From Polytrichum commune (Eukaryota; Streptophyta; Polytrichopsida; Polytrichales; Polytrichaceae), in assembly GCA_950295325.1 (NCBI GenBank), contig OX485803.1:32428001-32492000 (forward strand): DNA of 64,000 nt, written 5' to 3'. The position numbers and the translations under genes are program-made. Positions 50,542-61,679 of this stretch are shown in pieces. Position 1 is the first letter of the stretch, and every line of letters begins with the position of its first letter. The notes beneath the pieces were generated by a model that saw nothing but the letters and a program-made list of their open reading frames with translations, was not told the origin of the DNA and did not search any database.

Positions 50542-51429
50542 CACTCATGCCCCCTTCCCACCTGACTAAAAGTTGGTTCTAACAACCCGACCTTCACACC
50601 ATCGACATTATCTAGTGCCGAGCCTAGTTAGCAAACGATGTGGCATGGCTTAAAAGTGGAGGTTTTAAGCCTCAAGCACTGACCCACCCTCCCATCGGTA
50701 CTTAAACATGAGGCAAGACTATAGGAGCTTTAAAGCATCGCCTCCCGCCCTTGTCATTGGTTGCGTTTTAGTCTTAGCTATGAGGGCACGAGGAGCTCCA
50801 TTAACAAAAACCGATGATAAGATAGATGAGTAGCAAGGCATTTGGGGATGGGACAAAAACTACCCAACACTCATTGCTTGGTAGATGAAAACAACGAACA
50901 TGTGTGAAAGCTACTTAACTAAAACCTACTTGGAAATCTCCGGAGCAAGTTCTTGTAGGTGCATTGGGATAGCCAGATGCCTCCGCTATAATCTAGGGAG
51001 CTTTACCCGGTTTTTAGGAAATACTTTGGTTATTTGGTAAAGTCAAGTGGGAAGGGGGCATAAATATGATATTTAGTGTCATATGGTATTTTATGTCGCT
51101 GTGGAAACTTTTCGGATGACACTTGTTATGAATAAGTGAACAAATATTGCCATGGGTGATGGATGAGTTCACTTATTGGCCAAAACCCTGCCTCCTCTTG
51201 TCAGCAACTTGTAATGAAATACTGTCATGGATGATTGGAATTTGGATGAACAATCGCTTGGTAAGTGACAGAAATTGCAACACTTTAAATCTATAATGCC
51301 CCAAAAAAATTATAAGGAATGATAAATAATGTTGGGTTAACATTTAGTGTTGGTGACACTATACCATGGTTTACAATTAGTATTGAGCAAGACAATTAAA
51401 ATTGATGACACAAAGTATCATATTTAGTG
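50542..51429 (-). mobile_element. 372-bp CACTAAATAT MITE, interrupted by a Harbinger MITE
   Basis: Removing the insertion and one target copy leaves 50542-50547 plus 51064-51429, exactly 372 bp, the same length as the copies at 58276 and 61211. It is inverted relative to them: its left end continues into CATATGGTATTTTATGTC, which is the complement of their right end. The insertion broke the left terminus six bases in (CACTCA, expected CACTAA). Confidence 0.9.
50548..51060. mobile_element. PIF/Harbinger MITE, second copy, nested
   Basis: Terminal inverted repeats TGCCCCCTTCCCACCTGAC and GTCAAGTGGGAAGGGGGCA, slightly diverged from the copy at 26164. TAA follows on the right (51061-51063) and TCA precedes on the left (50545-50547); the expected pre-insertion base there is A, so the left copy of the target carries one mutation. 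The interior matches the first copy closely (GCATGGCTTAAAAGTGGAGG, GAGGGCACGAGGAGCTCCAT). Confidence 0.88.
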
Positions 51430-53233
51430 TGGTGAAGAGAGTCTAGCTAGACATTCTGATGATTCTGGGAGGCAGCAATCACCTTTCACCCGTCCGTTTC
51501 TAGAGCTACCGGGCTTGTTACCACATTCAGTCCAATATGCTTTAACTTAGAGCAACTTCTATGTTTACTGTCCTCCGATTCTCTCAAGAATTGGAGGGTG
51601 CCCTCATTGGGTGTCGAATTAGTATAACAAACCTCACTCAAAAATGTTTCTAAAATAAAAATACGACATTGTAGTTCCATAGTATAGGGTGGGTTTTGTT
51701 GGACGTTGAAGCACCCCCACCAAGCTTTGTCTACCTAAGAATCCGCCGTCCTTGGCCCATGTGTCAATGCCCATACCAAAAATTTATTAGTCTTGCCCAC
51801 ACTACTGCCCACAGCTTGCTTGACTGGACGGTACCATGGATGGAGTCAACTCCAACGAATCATTCTTCAAGCCTGGACCCTCCTCACACATTGGGAGCGC
51901 TTCATGCCTCGTTTCTGTACCATATCTACTAGTAATGTTTTATGCAAATGAGTTCTGCCAATATGTTATGCACCAAATCTACAAATGTATTCTGCAACAA
52001 AATTAACAGATCCAAGTTTGTTAGTGCGCACAATTATATCATACAAATAGTGTATGTAATCAAGTGGGAACAGACACTTCATTCACGTCGGCCTCCTAAC
52101 GGAGACCGAAGTTTCTCTTCTCTTTGTAATCAAGTGGTATTCCTCTCTAAGCTTGTGATGTCAAGATCCTATAGCTCTATGCGGACACCCTCTTAATCTA
52201 TGCCTACACTCGAATGATTTGTAGGTTGTGCATGAGTATTTCTAGTAAAACACTCAGTTTGATTATGTACTAGTGGTTGATGTGGTGTTATGAGATTTTG
52301 CTACGTCTAATGGTTATGTTGATTCACTAAAATCTAGCATTCATATCAGTGTAGACCCATGATTATTTTGTACTTGTTTGATTGTATCATCACTTATGAG
52401 TCTTATAAGCCTCTAATTGGTTAGTTAATCCAATTCATTTAATAACGCATACTTGTTGATCTAACAACATATATCTACATCCACATAAGTTATTGACTTG
52501 TTGAGTTTTTTTACGATTCAACACATTTGATCAAGGCATGGATGGAACAGAGTTGTAGTTTGCACAACACACTTACAATTCTCATTACACGAGAGTCAAC
52601 TTCATGGACCTCAAACCCAACTATAAGACAAACAACAAAGATGCCCAATATCATCCAGTTGTATTTTCAATTTTGCACACAAATTTGATAATGAAATTAC
52701 GAGAATTGTTTCAATACCCACGGAGAAGCCCATACGCATTTGAAAACCTCCAGTGGACTCAACAACTGAATTTCTTTACACTATGAAATTAATGCCACCA
52801 AAAGATCTAGGCATAATTGTTCATCACAACCCTATTAATTGAAAATATCTTCATAACAACACTATTCACTAGTCATCTTGGCATTGTTCACCAATAAGCA
52901 TGTGTTTGCATATAGATTTTTATTTCCCCGTTCTATAAGCACCTTAGAGCATGCATTTTGTTTTAAAGTGTTAAATGAGCATGTATTCATGAATTTAGTA
53001 TCACTTCCAAGGTAAAAAAATTAGCCTCACTGATTCTGAAATTTGGCAAAATAATGTGTGTTTTGGGAATTAGTACCCCACACACTAATTAGGATAATCA
53101 GTGTGATTCCCATGTCAAATCAACTAAAATAGTAACTCCAAGTTGTATACTATTTCAAAGCTTTTATGTTGGATGAATGAGAGGTACCCTCGTATACATT
53201 ATGTTAATCCCCTCTCTCAAATACAATTTTTTG
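51430..53233. other. spacer between array genes 3 and 4, nothing recognised
   Basis: No supported gene. At about 53150-53220 the phrase TTTTATGTTGGATGAATGAG and the flanking CCCCTCTCTC correspond to one end of the ATTCATCCAACA MITE family, a truncated copy. Confidence 0.45.
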
Positions 53234-53430
53234 TTTAATTAGTGTGGGTTATCATTTGGACTTATGTGTTGTTAGAATTTTTTTACTAACATCCTCAATT
53301 TTTACCAACTAAGTTATATCATATTATTCGATGTGCATTGACTACTAGTGTCATTTGAGTAAAAAAATGATACTTTCAATAAAACGTTATAGCAATGCAT
53401 AACTCCAAATGGTAACCCACACTAATTAAA
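53234..53430. mobile_element. MITE, TTTAATTAGTGTGGGTTA ends
   Basis: The 197-bp element has about 27-bp terminal inverted repeats (left TTTAATTAGTGTGGGTTATC, right GGTAACCCACACTAATTAAA, one mismatch). The outermost TTAATTA is palindromic, so a TTA or TAA target duplication cannot be separated from the repeat. The same family, with an insertion, is at 61105-61668. Confidence 0.82.
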
Positions 53431-54370
53431 CCAAAAAAATGTAGTGTGCATACACATATACTTATCGCCAATGGTTTTCATTAGTGTGAAATTAGGCTGA
53501 ACTGTACATATTGCGCATAGAATAAGGTAGATGAGGCTAATTCTATTAGCTTCCTTAATCGGACATAATGATTATATTTGGGTTAGAGTTAGTTTCCATG
53601 AAGGCAACTAGCCTACCAAATTCTAGAAAATAGTGGGTTGGAGGTATTTGCATGTAGATAAGCACAAGTTACCATCCAACCACATTCTGGTTGCTCGCTA
53701 GAATATGGAATGATGCAATCAAAGGCCGCTAGACTTCCATGCATCCACTTAAGAATCTTTAACCTACAAGTGCCTATCACCGAAGGATTGAAGACTAGTT
53801 TTAGGAGAAAGAAGTTTTAACCCGGATGAGAAGGTTAGTAGGTGGTCTTGGATATGAGAAGATGGAAATAGCTAGTTGGCACATACGAACCCTACCCCAC
53901 CAAATTTCCTCTGCATTTGGGTGGGTTTGTCCTTATTCACACAAGAATTTTGGTGGGCGAGGTGGACAAATTAGGAGGTGGCATGTGATTGGCACGGTGA
54001 GGTGCCGACCAACTTGTAATGTAGGTATTCTATAATGACAAGCTAACCCAACAACATTTTATATTACATGTGGCCACTTTAGAGACACGACACAATCAAT
54101 ATTGGCATTGAACTTGGTTTTCATTGGCAAATATGACCCATGTAGAATCTACAAACGATGTCCTCCAACTTACACAACATTGAATAATAGAAAAGTTCCC
54201 CCTATAACGCTAGAATGGGAAGTAGAGAATCTTTGATTTTGAAACCTAGATCAACACCTTCCTCAACTCCGACTCCAAATCGTTTGGTCCTGATTCGCAA
54301 GTGGTAACCTGCTCAAGCTTCTAATGATTGAATCCATTGGCTGGATGATTCCACATAGCTGGAGGTGTCC
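53431..54370. other. spacer upstream of array gene 4, nothing recognised
   Basis: No gene or repeat with clear ends. One short open frame at 53826-54035 shows no domain. Confidence 0.4.
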
Positions 54371-54399
54371 ACAAACAGTGTAGTAAATTAGGTGAGGTG

Positions 54400-55019
54400 G
54401 CGAGAAAAGGGAGCAGCCAGGAAGATCCTCACAAGCTCCCAGCCAGCACCAGCGCGTGTGGACAGTGTCGCGAGTGGTTCCGACTTAGCGACCCACACCG
54501 CAGCGTTCCCGTGAAGCCGGAGGCAGAATCTTGAGAGACCAAATGTCTGCAATCGCCTGAATTCGTCCGAGGCGGGCTATGTGTGGACTGTGTCGCTTTC
54601 TCGCACGCGGGCTGCTCGACCCCCAGCCGTATTACCGCGGAGCCTTGGGCGGCACATGCAGAAATGAAAACTTCTGCAGCAGTTCAACTCACCTATGCCT
54701 GCTATGTGTATAAACGATTATGAAGCTCCCACACCTCCATCACTTCGCCTCCCTTGAATCTACTTACGCTTAAGATCGCAGTCGACCACAAACAGCGACA
54801 TCGTTAGATCGACATTTGGTCACCACTTGCATCTGCAGCAACGATTTTATAGCTGCATCCAAGTGACTATGGTTGTTGAAGCACGTGTCGGCCCCTTTTT
54901 TTTCGTGACTGGACCACCTCGACGCATTGCTCTTTCTGGTGGATTAGGATTCCTTGCGCCTGTGTCCCATCCTCGTCGAGCTTGACAAGCGGTTGGCGGA
55001 GGTTGAATCAAAAACCAAG
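54400..55019 (+). promoter_or_regulatory. promoter and leader of array gene 4
   Basis: TATA box at 54709-54714 within GTGTATAAACGATTATGAAGC. The leader is about 50 bases shorter than in the sisters and lacks the CAAGCAGATTCAGCTCCG block. The proximal upstream region has TGTGTCGCTTTC (54590) and unusually GC-rich sequence for this window. No CACGTG at the usual position; CACGTG occurs once in the leader (54882). Confidence 0.65.
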
Positions 55020-55373
55020 ATGGCAATGGGCACCACGGTGATCGTCAATGACACGGCGCACACATTGAACATGAAGGTTGGGAACCATCTCTATTTTGTC
55101 GACTTTGCTACTGTTGACAAGGGTGCCAAATATACTATGCACGTGGATTACAATACCACTTACCAAGAATTCTTGATGGGAGTAGATACCAAAGGGAAGA
55201 GGTTGATTGTGAGTTCGGACGAGTGCTGCGACTACAAGTGCATCATTATCAAGGAAGTGGACGGCGAGTTTGACGTCGAGAAAGAGCCCCGGAGGCAATT
55301 TAGCGACGACAACGCCGAGGAGACACCCGCTGCGGTCAAGAAATCGAAGCTCAGCTGGAGGTTTTGGTTATAG
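55020..55373 (+). CDS. small conserved protein, array copy 4 (117 aa), function unknown
   Basis: Intronless paralogue most like copy 1: about ten substitutions (for instance HTLNM, GNHLYF, TMHVDYNTTY) and one fewer residue in the acidic run (SDDNAEE). It retains the three cysteines and the SWRFWL end. ATG at 55020 has the shared AAGATGGC context; the frame is open upstream, but that in-frame part does not match copy 1. Nothing suggests secretion. Role unknown. Confidence 0.88.
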   Translation: MAMGTTVIVNDTAHTLNMKVGNHLYFVDFATVDKGAKYTMHVDYNTTYQEFLMGVDTKGKRLIVSSDECCDYKCIIIKEVDGEFDVEKEPRRQFSDDNAEETPAAVKKSKLSWRFWL

Positions 55374-55689
55374 GAATCGAGGAATACTTTTTAGAGAATT
55401 CAGGTCTAATTAGCACATTGAGTATAATATTCCACCACTGTAAAGATTTACATTTCCTCCCATTGAGGTGTAAAGATATGCTCTCGTTCAGCTCATGAAC
55501 TCTAATTTGTTGCCCTCGTACTTTGTTTGAACGAGTGACGTTCTCGTGTCCTCCTCATTTGTTTGCCTCAGTACGTACCAGACCAGAACTGCATACATCC
55601 TATTAAGTATGCATGACAGTTTCTCTGTGATATATGACTCTAATTGGAACACAATTTAAAGCCTTAACCTTGGTGCAAGTTCCATCGAG

Positions 55690-56490
55690 AACACTACAGT
55701 ACTCTCGAGACAACGCCTACAGTGTAGAAAATGACCAGGTGGTTCAGATGGGAATTCTGGTGAATCTCAAACCCGCAATCGCCTTCACCGGCCGGTCTGA
55801 AGAGCCTCTATTTAATCTAGCGGCTTTCTTAGCACATTCAGTCTAGCTTGCTTTACAGCAATTCCTACGGTCATTGTCGAATGATTCTCTCACTAATCGG
55901 CTGTCAAAATATTTTGGGTTGATGCCGCATGCTCATCTCGCAGATAAAGTTCAAACATTTCACAAGACTTCATCGACGACCGATATTTGACAGAGATAGA
56001 CAACCCTCTAAAGTCTTTTTATCCTGAGTTCTTAAGGGTGGGAAGAGGTTTAGAGTTAGTATTCTCTACACTTTCTCCTGCTCTCTCTCTCTCTGTCAAT
56101 AATCAATGTACACTAAGGATCTGAAACAAACAAATTGGAATTATTGGTTGGTACGAGCGGCATGCGTCCTTGATTCAAAAACACATACAAAGCCAAAAAT
56201 GAAGCGTCCTACAACTATTTTGAGTGTCCTACAACTATTTTGAGTGGCCTAAAATATACCATCGTCACATTGAACATGCCCTGAACATATATATTCAATG
56301 TATTGAGTACATCTTTGAATCAGATAAATAGCAAGACCTTCTTACAAAATCATTGTCCTACTATCGTACTACAAAATTATAATATGAACAAACTGCTTCG
56401 GAAGGTTCCAATTTTTCCTCATCTATGCACAGTTTTCACAGGCTCTGAAGTTTTCACATCTGTCCTAATATCTAGGAAAGCAGTACACCA
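55690..56490. other. spacer downstream of array gene 4
   Basis: No gene recognised. A short CT-dinucleotide run lies at about 56080-56095. Confidence 0.4.
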
Positions 56491-56499
56491 TTTATAGTA

Positions 56500-57025
56500 C
56501 TTCGTGTCACAAACACTATTTACGACGGGCCTAATCTAGATGCGTAGAGGTCTCAAAGTGTCATGCCTGCTATTTGTCAATATGATTCCATTCATCAGCA
56601 TTAGTAATTTCTTTAAGTGAAAAAGTATCTACATTATGACATTTAGTGTAGCACATTGGGATATGTAAGATGATAGTCTTGTGTTTAAGTATGCAAGGGG
56701 AAGATATTTTGGGCGTACTAATGACAAGTGTCATGTGTTTACATTTATGCAAGAGGAAGATATTTTTGAGCTTACTAATGGCAAGTGTCATTTGTGTACA
56801 CTTTAGTAAACTTGTAGACGATTGTGTAACATAGGCATGCACCTCATAACACTATTGAACATGCTCATGCCAAGATATTAGTAAGCTCACTTGAATGCCA
56901 AGTGTCATGAGGTGACAATCATGATGGTGAAGTTGTTAATCATCAATGTAACCTACCATACGCCTCAAAATTGGGTAAGTGCCACTATTACGCATGTGAC
57001 ACTAAATACCATAAACGATGTAGAT
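56500..57025 (+). repeat. dispersed repeat of about 500 bp, copy 2
   Basis: Matches 44586-45040. This copy has an internal tandem duplication of about 57 bp (about 56690-56800: GGAAGATATTTT...GTACTAATGACAAGTGTCAT, then a diverged second copy), which accounts for most of its extra length. Confidence 0.75.
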
Positions 57026-57276
57026 GTTCCACTTTCACCATTTTCACCATCTACAGATATCCTAGACATTCGATATAGGCCATGAACTCGAGGGCCTTTG
57101 TGGTTGGTTCAATGAACAACAAATTTTATTACCAGATGCTTGCATCTTCACGAGGTTGCATGAATACTATCTTTGTGTGTGAAATTTCATTAGTTTCCTG
57201 GTAAGTTAAACTCATCTGGCAAATTCCACAAGTTGGACTTTGTAGTGCCTAGATGTGCAATTGCAATATACCCAGA

Positions 57277-57885
57277 GACGAAGCCAGGGGGGGTAGAGGG
57301 GGCTCAGCCCCCCTGACATCACTAGTAGAAAACTATGTCAAAATGACTACAAAATTTTCTTTCTTGTTTTGCGACTGCAATGTTAAATTTTTTGGGACGT
57401 GTAATACACCTTTGGAAAGGTGTTTTCAATCCTTTCCAATGGTATATTATAAGCCCCCAAATTCCTAAAATTTGAGTAAAACCAAAAAAAATTTGCAGTC
57501 GTTTAGCGATTGCAGAATAGGCTGATCAAAAGAACCACAATGGGACACGACAACAATTCTTTTTTGTAATATTTTTTACGAGTGCATTAAAGGAAAGTTG
57601 GGCATCTACTTACTATTGGCATTGTCTATTGGCGATGATTGGATGGTTGATTTGATGATCATCTATATCGAAAAGACATTGCCAAAGCTTTGGATATTAA
57701 CGACATTATCAATTAATTTATGGGGATGTCAGCTCGATGAGTCCAAAACTCTCAATAAATAATTAAATTCGACCACCTATTGAAATATGAAAACAAAATA
57801 TACATTGGATATATCCACATTCTAAGGTCAACTCCCCCCCCCCCCCGCCCCTGCAGGGTCAAAATCATGGCTCCGCCATTGAATA
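57277..57885. mobile_element. element with G- and C-tract termini
   Basis: The left end ACGAAGCCAGGGGGGG (about 57288) and right end (13 C at 57834-57846, then CATGGCTCCGCCATTG) are roughly inverted and G/C-rich against AT-rich surroundings. Ends with GAGCCA or GAAGCCA next to G runs are common on plant non-autonomous DNA transposons. No transposase is visible. Boundaries are approximate. Confidence 0.45.
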
Positions 57886-59173
57886 AACCTCCATGTGTTT
57901 TAGGGTTTAAGATAAATAATTTCTTTACCCCAAAGTGCAAGCAAGAGGTGACCAGATATACGAATTCAAACAACTTGACCAATTCATGCATGTCAACATG
58001 TTGAAATAAGGAAGAGTGTTATCTAAGGTTCCTAGAGAGTGGAGTTTACTTTGTTAATGCATAGTCAGAATGAGGATGGATAAATTCAATGTATGTGAGA
58101 TGAAGTCACTCTTCTTATTTCTGTCATCCAAGTCATGTCCATTGAAGCAAGAGTTGAAGATGTAAATTCTTGGACACTTTTAATAAGGTTAAGCAATACT
58201 TACTACAAGATATCTTCTATGTTCAGGAACTCTACGAGCCTGGTAGCACAGTGCATCTCCCTATGTCAACTGCTGCACTAAATATGATATTTATTGTCAC
58301 CAAGTCTAATTGTCTTGCTCAATACTAATTGCAAACCGTGGTATAGTGTCACTGACACTAAATGTTAACTTAACATTTTTTTTCATCCCTTGCAAATTTT
58401 TGGGGGGATTATGGATTTACAATGTTGCAATTACTGTCACTTATCAAGCGGTTTTTCATCCAAATTTCAATCATCCATGACAATATTTCATCACAAGTTG
58501 CTGACAAGAGAAGGTATGGTTTTGGCCCGGGTATGCAACTCCCGTATTATATGGTCCTGATTATAATCACTTATACTGCGTTTTAGTCCAATATTGAGTG
58601 ATACAATTTGTTTTAATGTAGGAAACCCTTGTAGCTCTTCTAACAAGGAATCCAAAAATGTAATTATATATAGGAAATGAATATATTTTGAAGCATATAA
58701 ATGCATTAAAAACCTAATTATATGATTTTTTAATACATGTACCATAGGTCAAACTACCCAACTTTTTGGACTTTTTAATAAAATTTTAACATTGTGAATG
58801 ACTTATAATTTTAATGGAAGGCAACTATTCGTGGCTTATAATTCTAATTGGAGGCAAATATTCGTGTGGATTTTTTTTAATTATGTATAGGCAACTTACC
58901 GGTCTAACTGTTGGGATAGAAAACTAATGATTTGTGTTAGGATACAGTTGAGGTATGTATTTTTAAGACCATATACATCATATGGTGCCCCGACTACTCA
59001 AGGGTATCATGGGGTATTTCAAAATATCATGGGTTCCCGGTTTAGGGTTAGGGCTTAGGGTTTGAGGCTTCTATATATTCGCTTTGAAGCTTTTGTGTTC
59101 GGTTTTGGAGCCTTTGTGTCTTTGCTTTGGAGTGTGCGGCTTTGCTTTGGAGCCTTTGTGTCGTCACTTTGGA

Positions 59174-59455
59174 ATGTGCTTGTGCTCATTTGTGAGGGTC
59201 ATCCTTGGCTTAAACAAACACATGGATTGTGAGATGAAGCGTAGAGGCTCATGTAGTGGAGGTAGAGATAGGGAGAAGGAATATGTTACACCTGTAATTG
59301 CCACAACTCCTTCCAAAAGAGGGAGACCTCGAAAGGACCCTCTATCATTTGTGAATACTAATCCGACATCTACATTGAATACCCCTCTTAGACGCTCTAC
59401 AAGGTTAAAAAAACTAGGTGTTTCAATTTTTTATATACGTTGGAGGTTTTTTTAA
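59174..59455 (+). CDS. AT-hook-like small ORF inside a non-autonomous transposon (93 aa)
   Basis: The open frame from ATG 59174 includes SKRGRPRKDP, which contains the R-G-R-P core of an AT-hook (binds the minor groove of AT-rich DNA), and further on a basic LRRSTRLKKLG. A later ATG at 59222 would also include both. No transposase domain. It could be a captured host gene exon (chromatin-type protein) or the remnant N-terminus of a transposon protein. The hydrophobic Cys-rich start looks non-genic. There are no intron signals that I trust. Confidence 0.4.
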   Translation: MCLCSFVRVILGLNKHMDCEMKRRGSCSGGRDREKEYVTPVIATTPSKRGRPRKDPLSFVNTNPTSTLNTPLRRSTRLKKLGVSIFYIRWRFF

Positions 59456-59467
59456 ATAAATATGCAA

Positions 59468-59640
59468 CCCAACTTTTTTTCATCTCATTTATTTAATTTG
59501 GTCTTTACCCAACTTTTTTTTCGTCTCATTTTATTTAATTTGGTCTTTACCCAACTTTTTTCATCTCATTTTATTTAATTTGGTCTTTACCCAACTTTTT
59601 TCATCTCATTTTATTTAATTTGGTCTTCACCCAACTTTTT
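59468..59640 (+). repeat. tandem repeat, about 42-bp unit, four copies
   Basis: Units consist of CCCAACTTTTTTCATCTCA followed by TTTTATTTAATTTGGTCTT; copies differ mainly in T-run length. It lies entirely inside the nested transposon, just after the AT-hook ORF. Confidence 0.9.
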
Positions 59641-60432
59641 GATCATTTTAATTTGATATAATTTGATATAATTTTTACAAAAGCCGTCTTCTAAGTCATT
59701 TTTAATACGATGCCCCCTGCGTATAATATAGGAGTTGCGTACCCGGGGGTTTTGGCCAATGGATGAACTCATCCATCATCCATGACAATAATTGTTCGCT
59801 TATTCATAAGAAATGTCATCCAAAAAGTTACCATAGTGACATAAAATACCATACGATACTAAATATCATATTTAGTGTAGTCAGTATTCAATCATTTCCA
59901 TATTTGCAGCAAAAGGTTCTTGTTTGAATGATGAGATGCTGACAACAAAAGCCAAACAATTTCAATCTCAATGAAGAGTCAATCGAGGGAATGAAGTGTA
60001 GGACTACCGACACTATTCCTTATTATAGTACTATACTCAAGCTTCCTCAATCTCATAGTATGCCCAAATGTTATCAAATTTTGAAGCTGAAATTTTTTTA
60101 GAGTTTTCAATTACAAATGTAATGAACATGCATTTTTTATGGATAAATTGAACAAGATGTTAATTTCCAACATTATCAAACATCACCATAGTACTTTTGT
60201 AGTGTGTGATATGGTGAAGACATCATCATGGGATTTACTTTTTATTCTCCATATGATTCTTCAATACAAATGTTCTTTCATGCTTATGTATCTTCATTAT
60301 GTATACAAAATGGCATTTTACATTAAAATAGGCCATTTCCTTGAAAAACCTGGATATGAGGCCAAATGTTGTATTACGGAGAGTATGACCTTCGAACAAT
60401 ACGACACGTTCTTGGATGACCAAACGTGTCTT

Positions 60433-61020
60433 AGGGCCGGTCACACAGGCTCGCAAGTCACTTGAGGTCAATCCATGCAATCTTAGTTGTTGAAAGCATA
60501 GAAGTTGGGACTTACCACCTCACGTGGGATCCCAAGTTCTAAGTCCCATGTACTATGACACGGATGTCAACATGGCGGCACTTTTTGGAGAAGAGGCTTG
60601 GGACTCGTGTTGAGAGTTGGAACGAGCAAAAAAACTAGACCCAACTCTCAACACAAGTCCCGTGAGTTATTTTGCATAAAATAATCAAGATCCCACTTTC
60701 ATGAATACAAAAACTAGGAATTAAGTATATTTGTATTCATGCATGAATTCTAAACAATTCCAACCACCAAGATGACGTACACTATGACTACACAAATATG
60801 GTTGTTGGTACACATAGAAGACCAACATTTGAAGTTGCGGTTGTTGTTTGATAATCTTGTTCTCACAAGTGCACATCCCTTACTTTTTATTAGACAAGTT
60901 GTTTGTCCAAATTTACTTAAATGTCTATTAAAACCATATTTTAGTGGTCTTCTAAGGCTTAAAAGTTGGGGCTTTGCTTCCAATGTTGAGATTTGCTAAT
61001 ATGAGTAGGACTTGGGACCC
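60433..61020. repeat. dispersed GGGACTT-rich repeat, further copy
   Basis: Contains GACTCGTGTTGAGAGTTGG and, 25 bases on, its inverted counterpart CCAACTCTCAACACAAGTC, so the middle can fold back on itself. It also shares TTATTTTGCATAAAATAATC-like sequence with 48830-49265, and ends with GGACTTGGGACCC. Non-coding; element ends unresolved. Confidence 0.6.
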
Positions 61021-61104
61021 TGATTAATATTTTAATTATTTTGTTATTTCATGAGTTCAAACCCACCAGGCCTTTAATCACTTAGTGCACCACACAATTC
61101 TTGT

Positions 61105-61668
61105 CTAATGTGTGTGGGTTTCCATTCACAATTACATGTTACTATAACTTTTTACCGACATTATCATATTTAATTAACTAAGTTATATCGTATTCTTTGG
61201 TGTGCTGCTACACTAAGTATGATATTTAATGTCTCCAATTCTGATTGTTTTGCTCAATACTAATTGTAAACCGCGGTATAGTGTCACCAACACTAAAAGT
61301 TAACCCAACATTATTTGTCATTCCTTGTAAATTCTTTGGGGGATAATAGGTTTACAGTGTCGACATTACTATCACTTGTCAAGTGATTTTTCATTCAAAT
61401 TTCAATAATCCATGATAATATTTCATCACAAGTTGCTGACAAGAGAAGGTAGGGTTTTAGCCAATGGATGAACTCATCCATCATCCATGACAATAATTGT
61501 TCGCTTATTCATAAGAAGTGTCATCCAAAAAGTTACCATAGTGACATAAAATACCATACGACACTAAATATCATATTTAGTGGACTTATGTTATTTGGGC
61601 AAAAAATGATATTCTTCGTCAAATATTAATAGCAACGCGTAACTCCAAAGGGTAACCCACACTAATTA
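61105..61668. mobile_element. TTAATTAGTGTGGG-type MITE carrying a nested 372-bp MITE
   Basis: Left CTAATGTGTGTGGGTTTCC and right GGTAACCCACACTAATTAG match the ends of 53234-53430. The internal AACTAAGTTATATCGTATTC and AAAAAATGATATTCTTC also match. The extra length is the MITE at 61211-61582. Confidence 0.8.
61211..61582 (+). mobile_element. 372-bp CACTAAATAT MITE, uninterrupted reference copy
   Basis: Exactly 372 bp from CACTAAGTATGATATTTAA to ATCATATTTAGTG. It is nested in another MITE. The flanks (CTA left, GAC right) give no clean target duplication. No ORF. Confidence 0.88.
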
Positions 61669-61679
61669 GAGAAAATAGT

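Larger units (their letters stand above)
58526..59747 (+). mobile_element. nested DNA transposon, 1.22 kb, 8-bp target duplication
   Basis: Termini CCCGGGTATGCAACTCC (58526) and GGAGTTGCGTACCCGGG (ending 59747) are inverted repeats with one mismatch in 17, continuing into TATTATA after a short gap. The direct repeat GGTTTTGG flanks the element (58518-58525 and 59748-59755), and deleting it restores the MITE sequence exactly. An 8-bp (or 9-bp if one base is lost) duplication fits hAT or Mutator-like superfamilies. It has no transposase and so is non-autonomous, but it carries an ORF with an AT-hook and a tandem repeat. Confidence 0.88.
58276..59877 (+). mobile_element. 372-bp CACTAAATAT MITE split by a nested transposon
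   Basis: Excluding the nested element (58526-59747) and one 8-bp target copy, the MITE totals exactly 372 bp. Ends are CACTAAATAT-GATATTTA at the left and ATCATATTTAGTG at the right, each end being itself nearly palindromic. The internal order matches 61211-61582 (AATTTTTGGGG block, CATCACAAGTTGCTGACAAG, GGATGAACTCATCCATC). Confidence 0.9.

Noticed and set aside
59040-59070. Interstitial telomere repeat
   Set aside because: Only about three imperfect TTTAGGG units, too short to support a telomeric origin.
61211-61582. Assignment of the 372-bp MITE to the CACTA (En/Spm) superfamily because it begins CACTA and ends TAGTG
   Set aside because: None of the three full-length copies shows the required 3-bp target duplication, so the match of the ends alone is insufficient.
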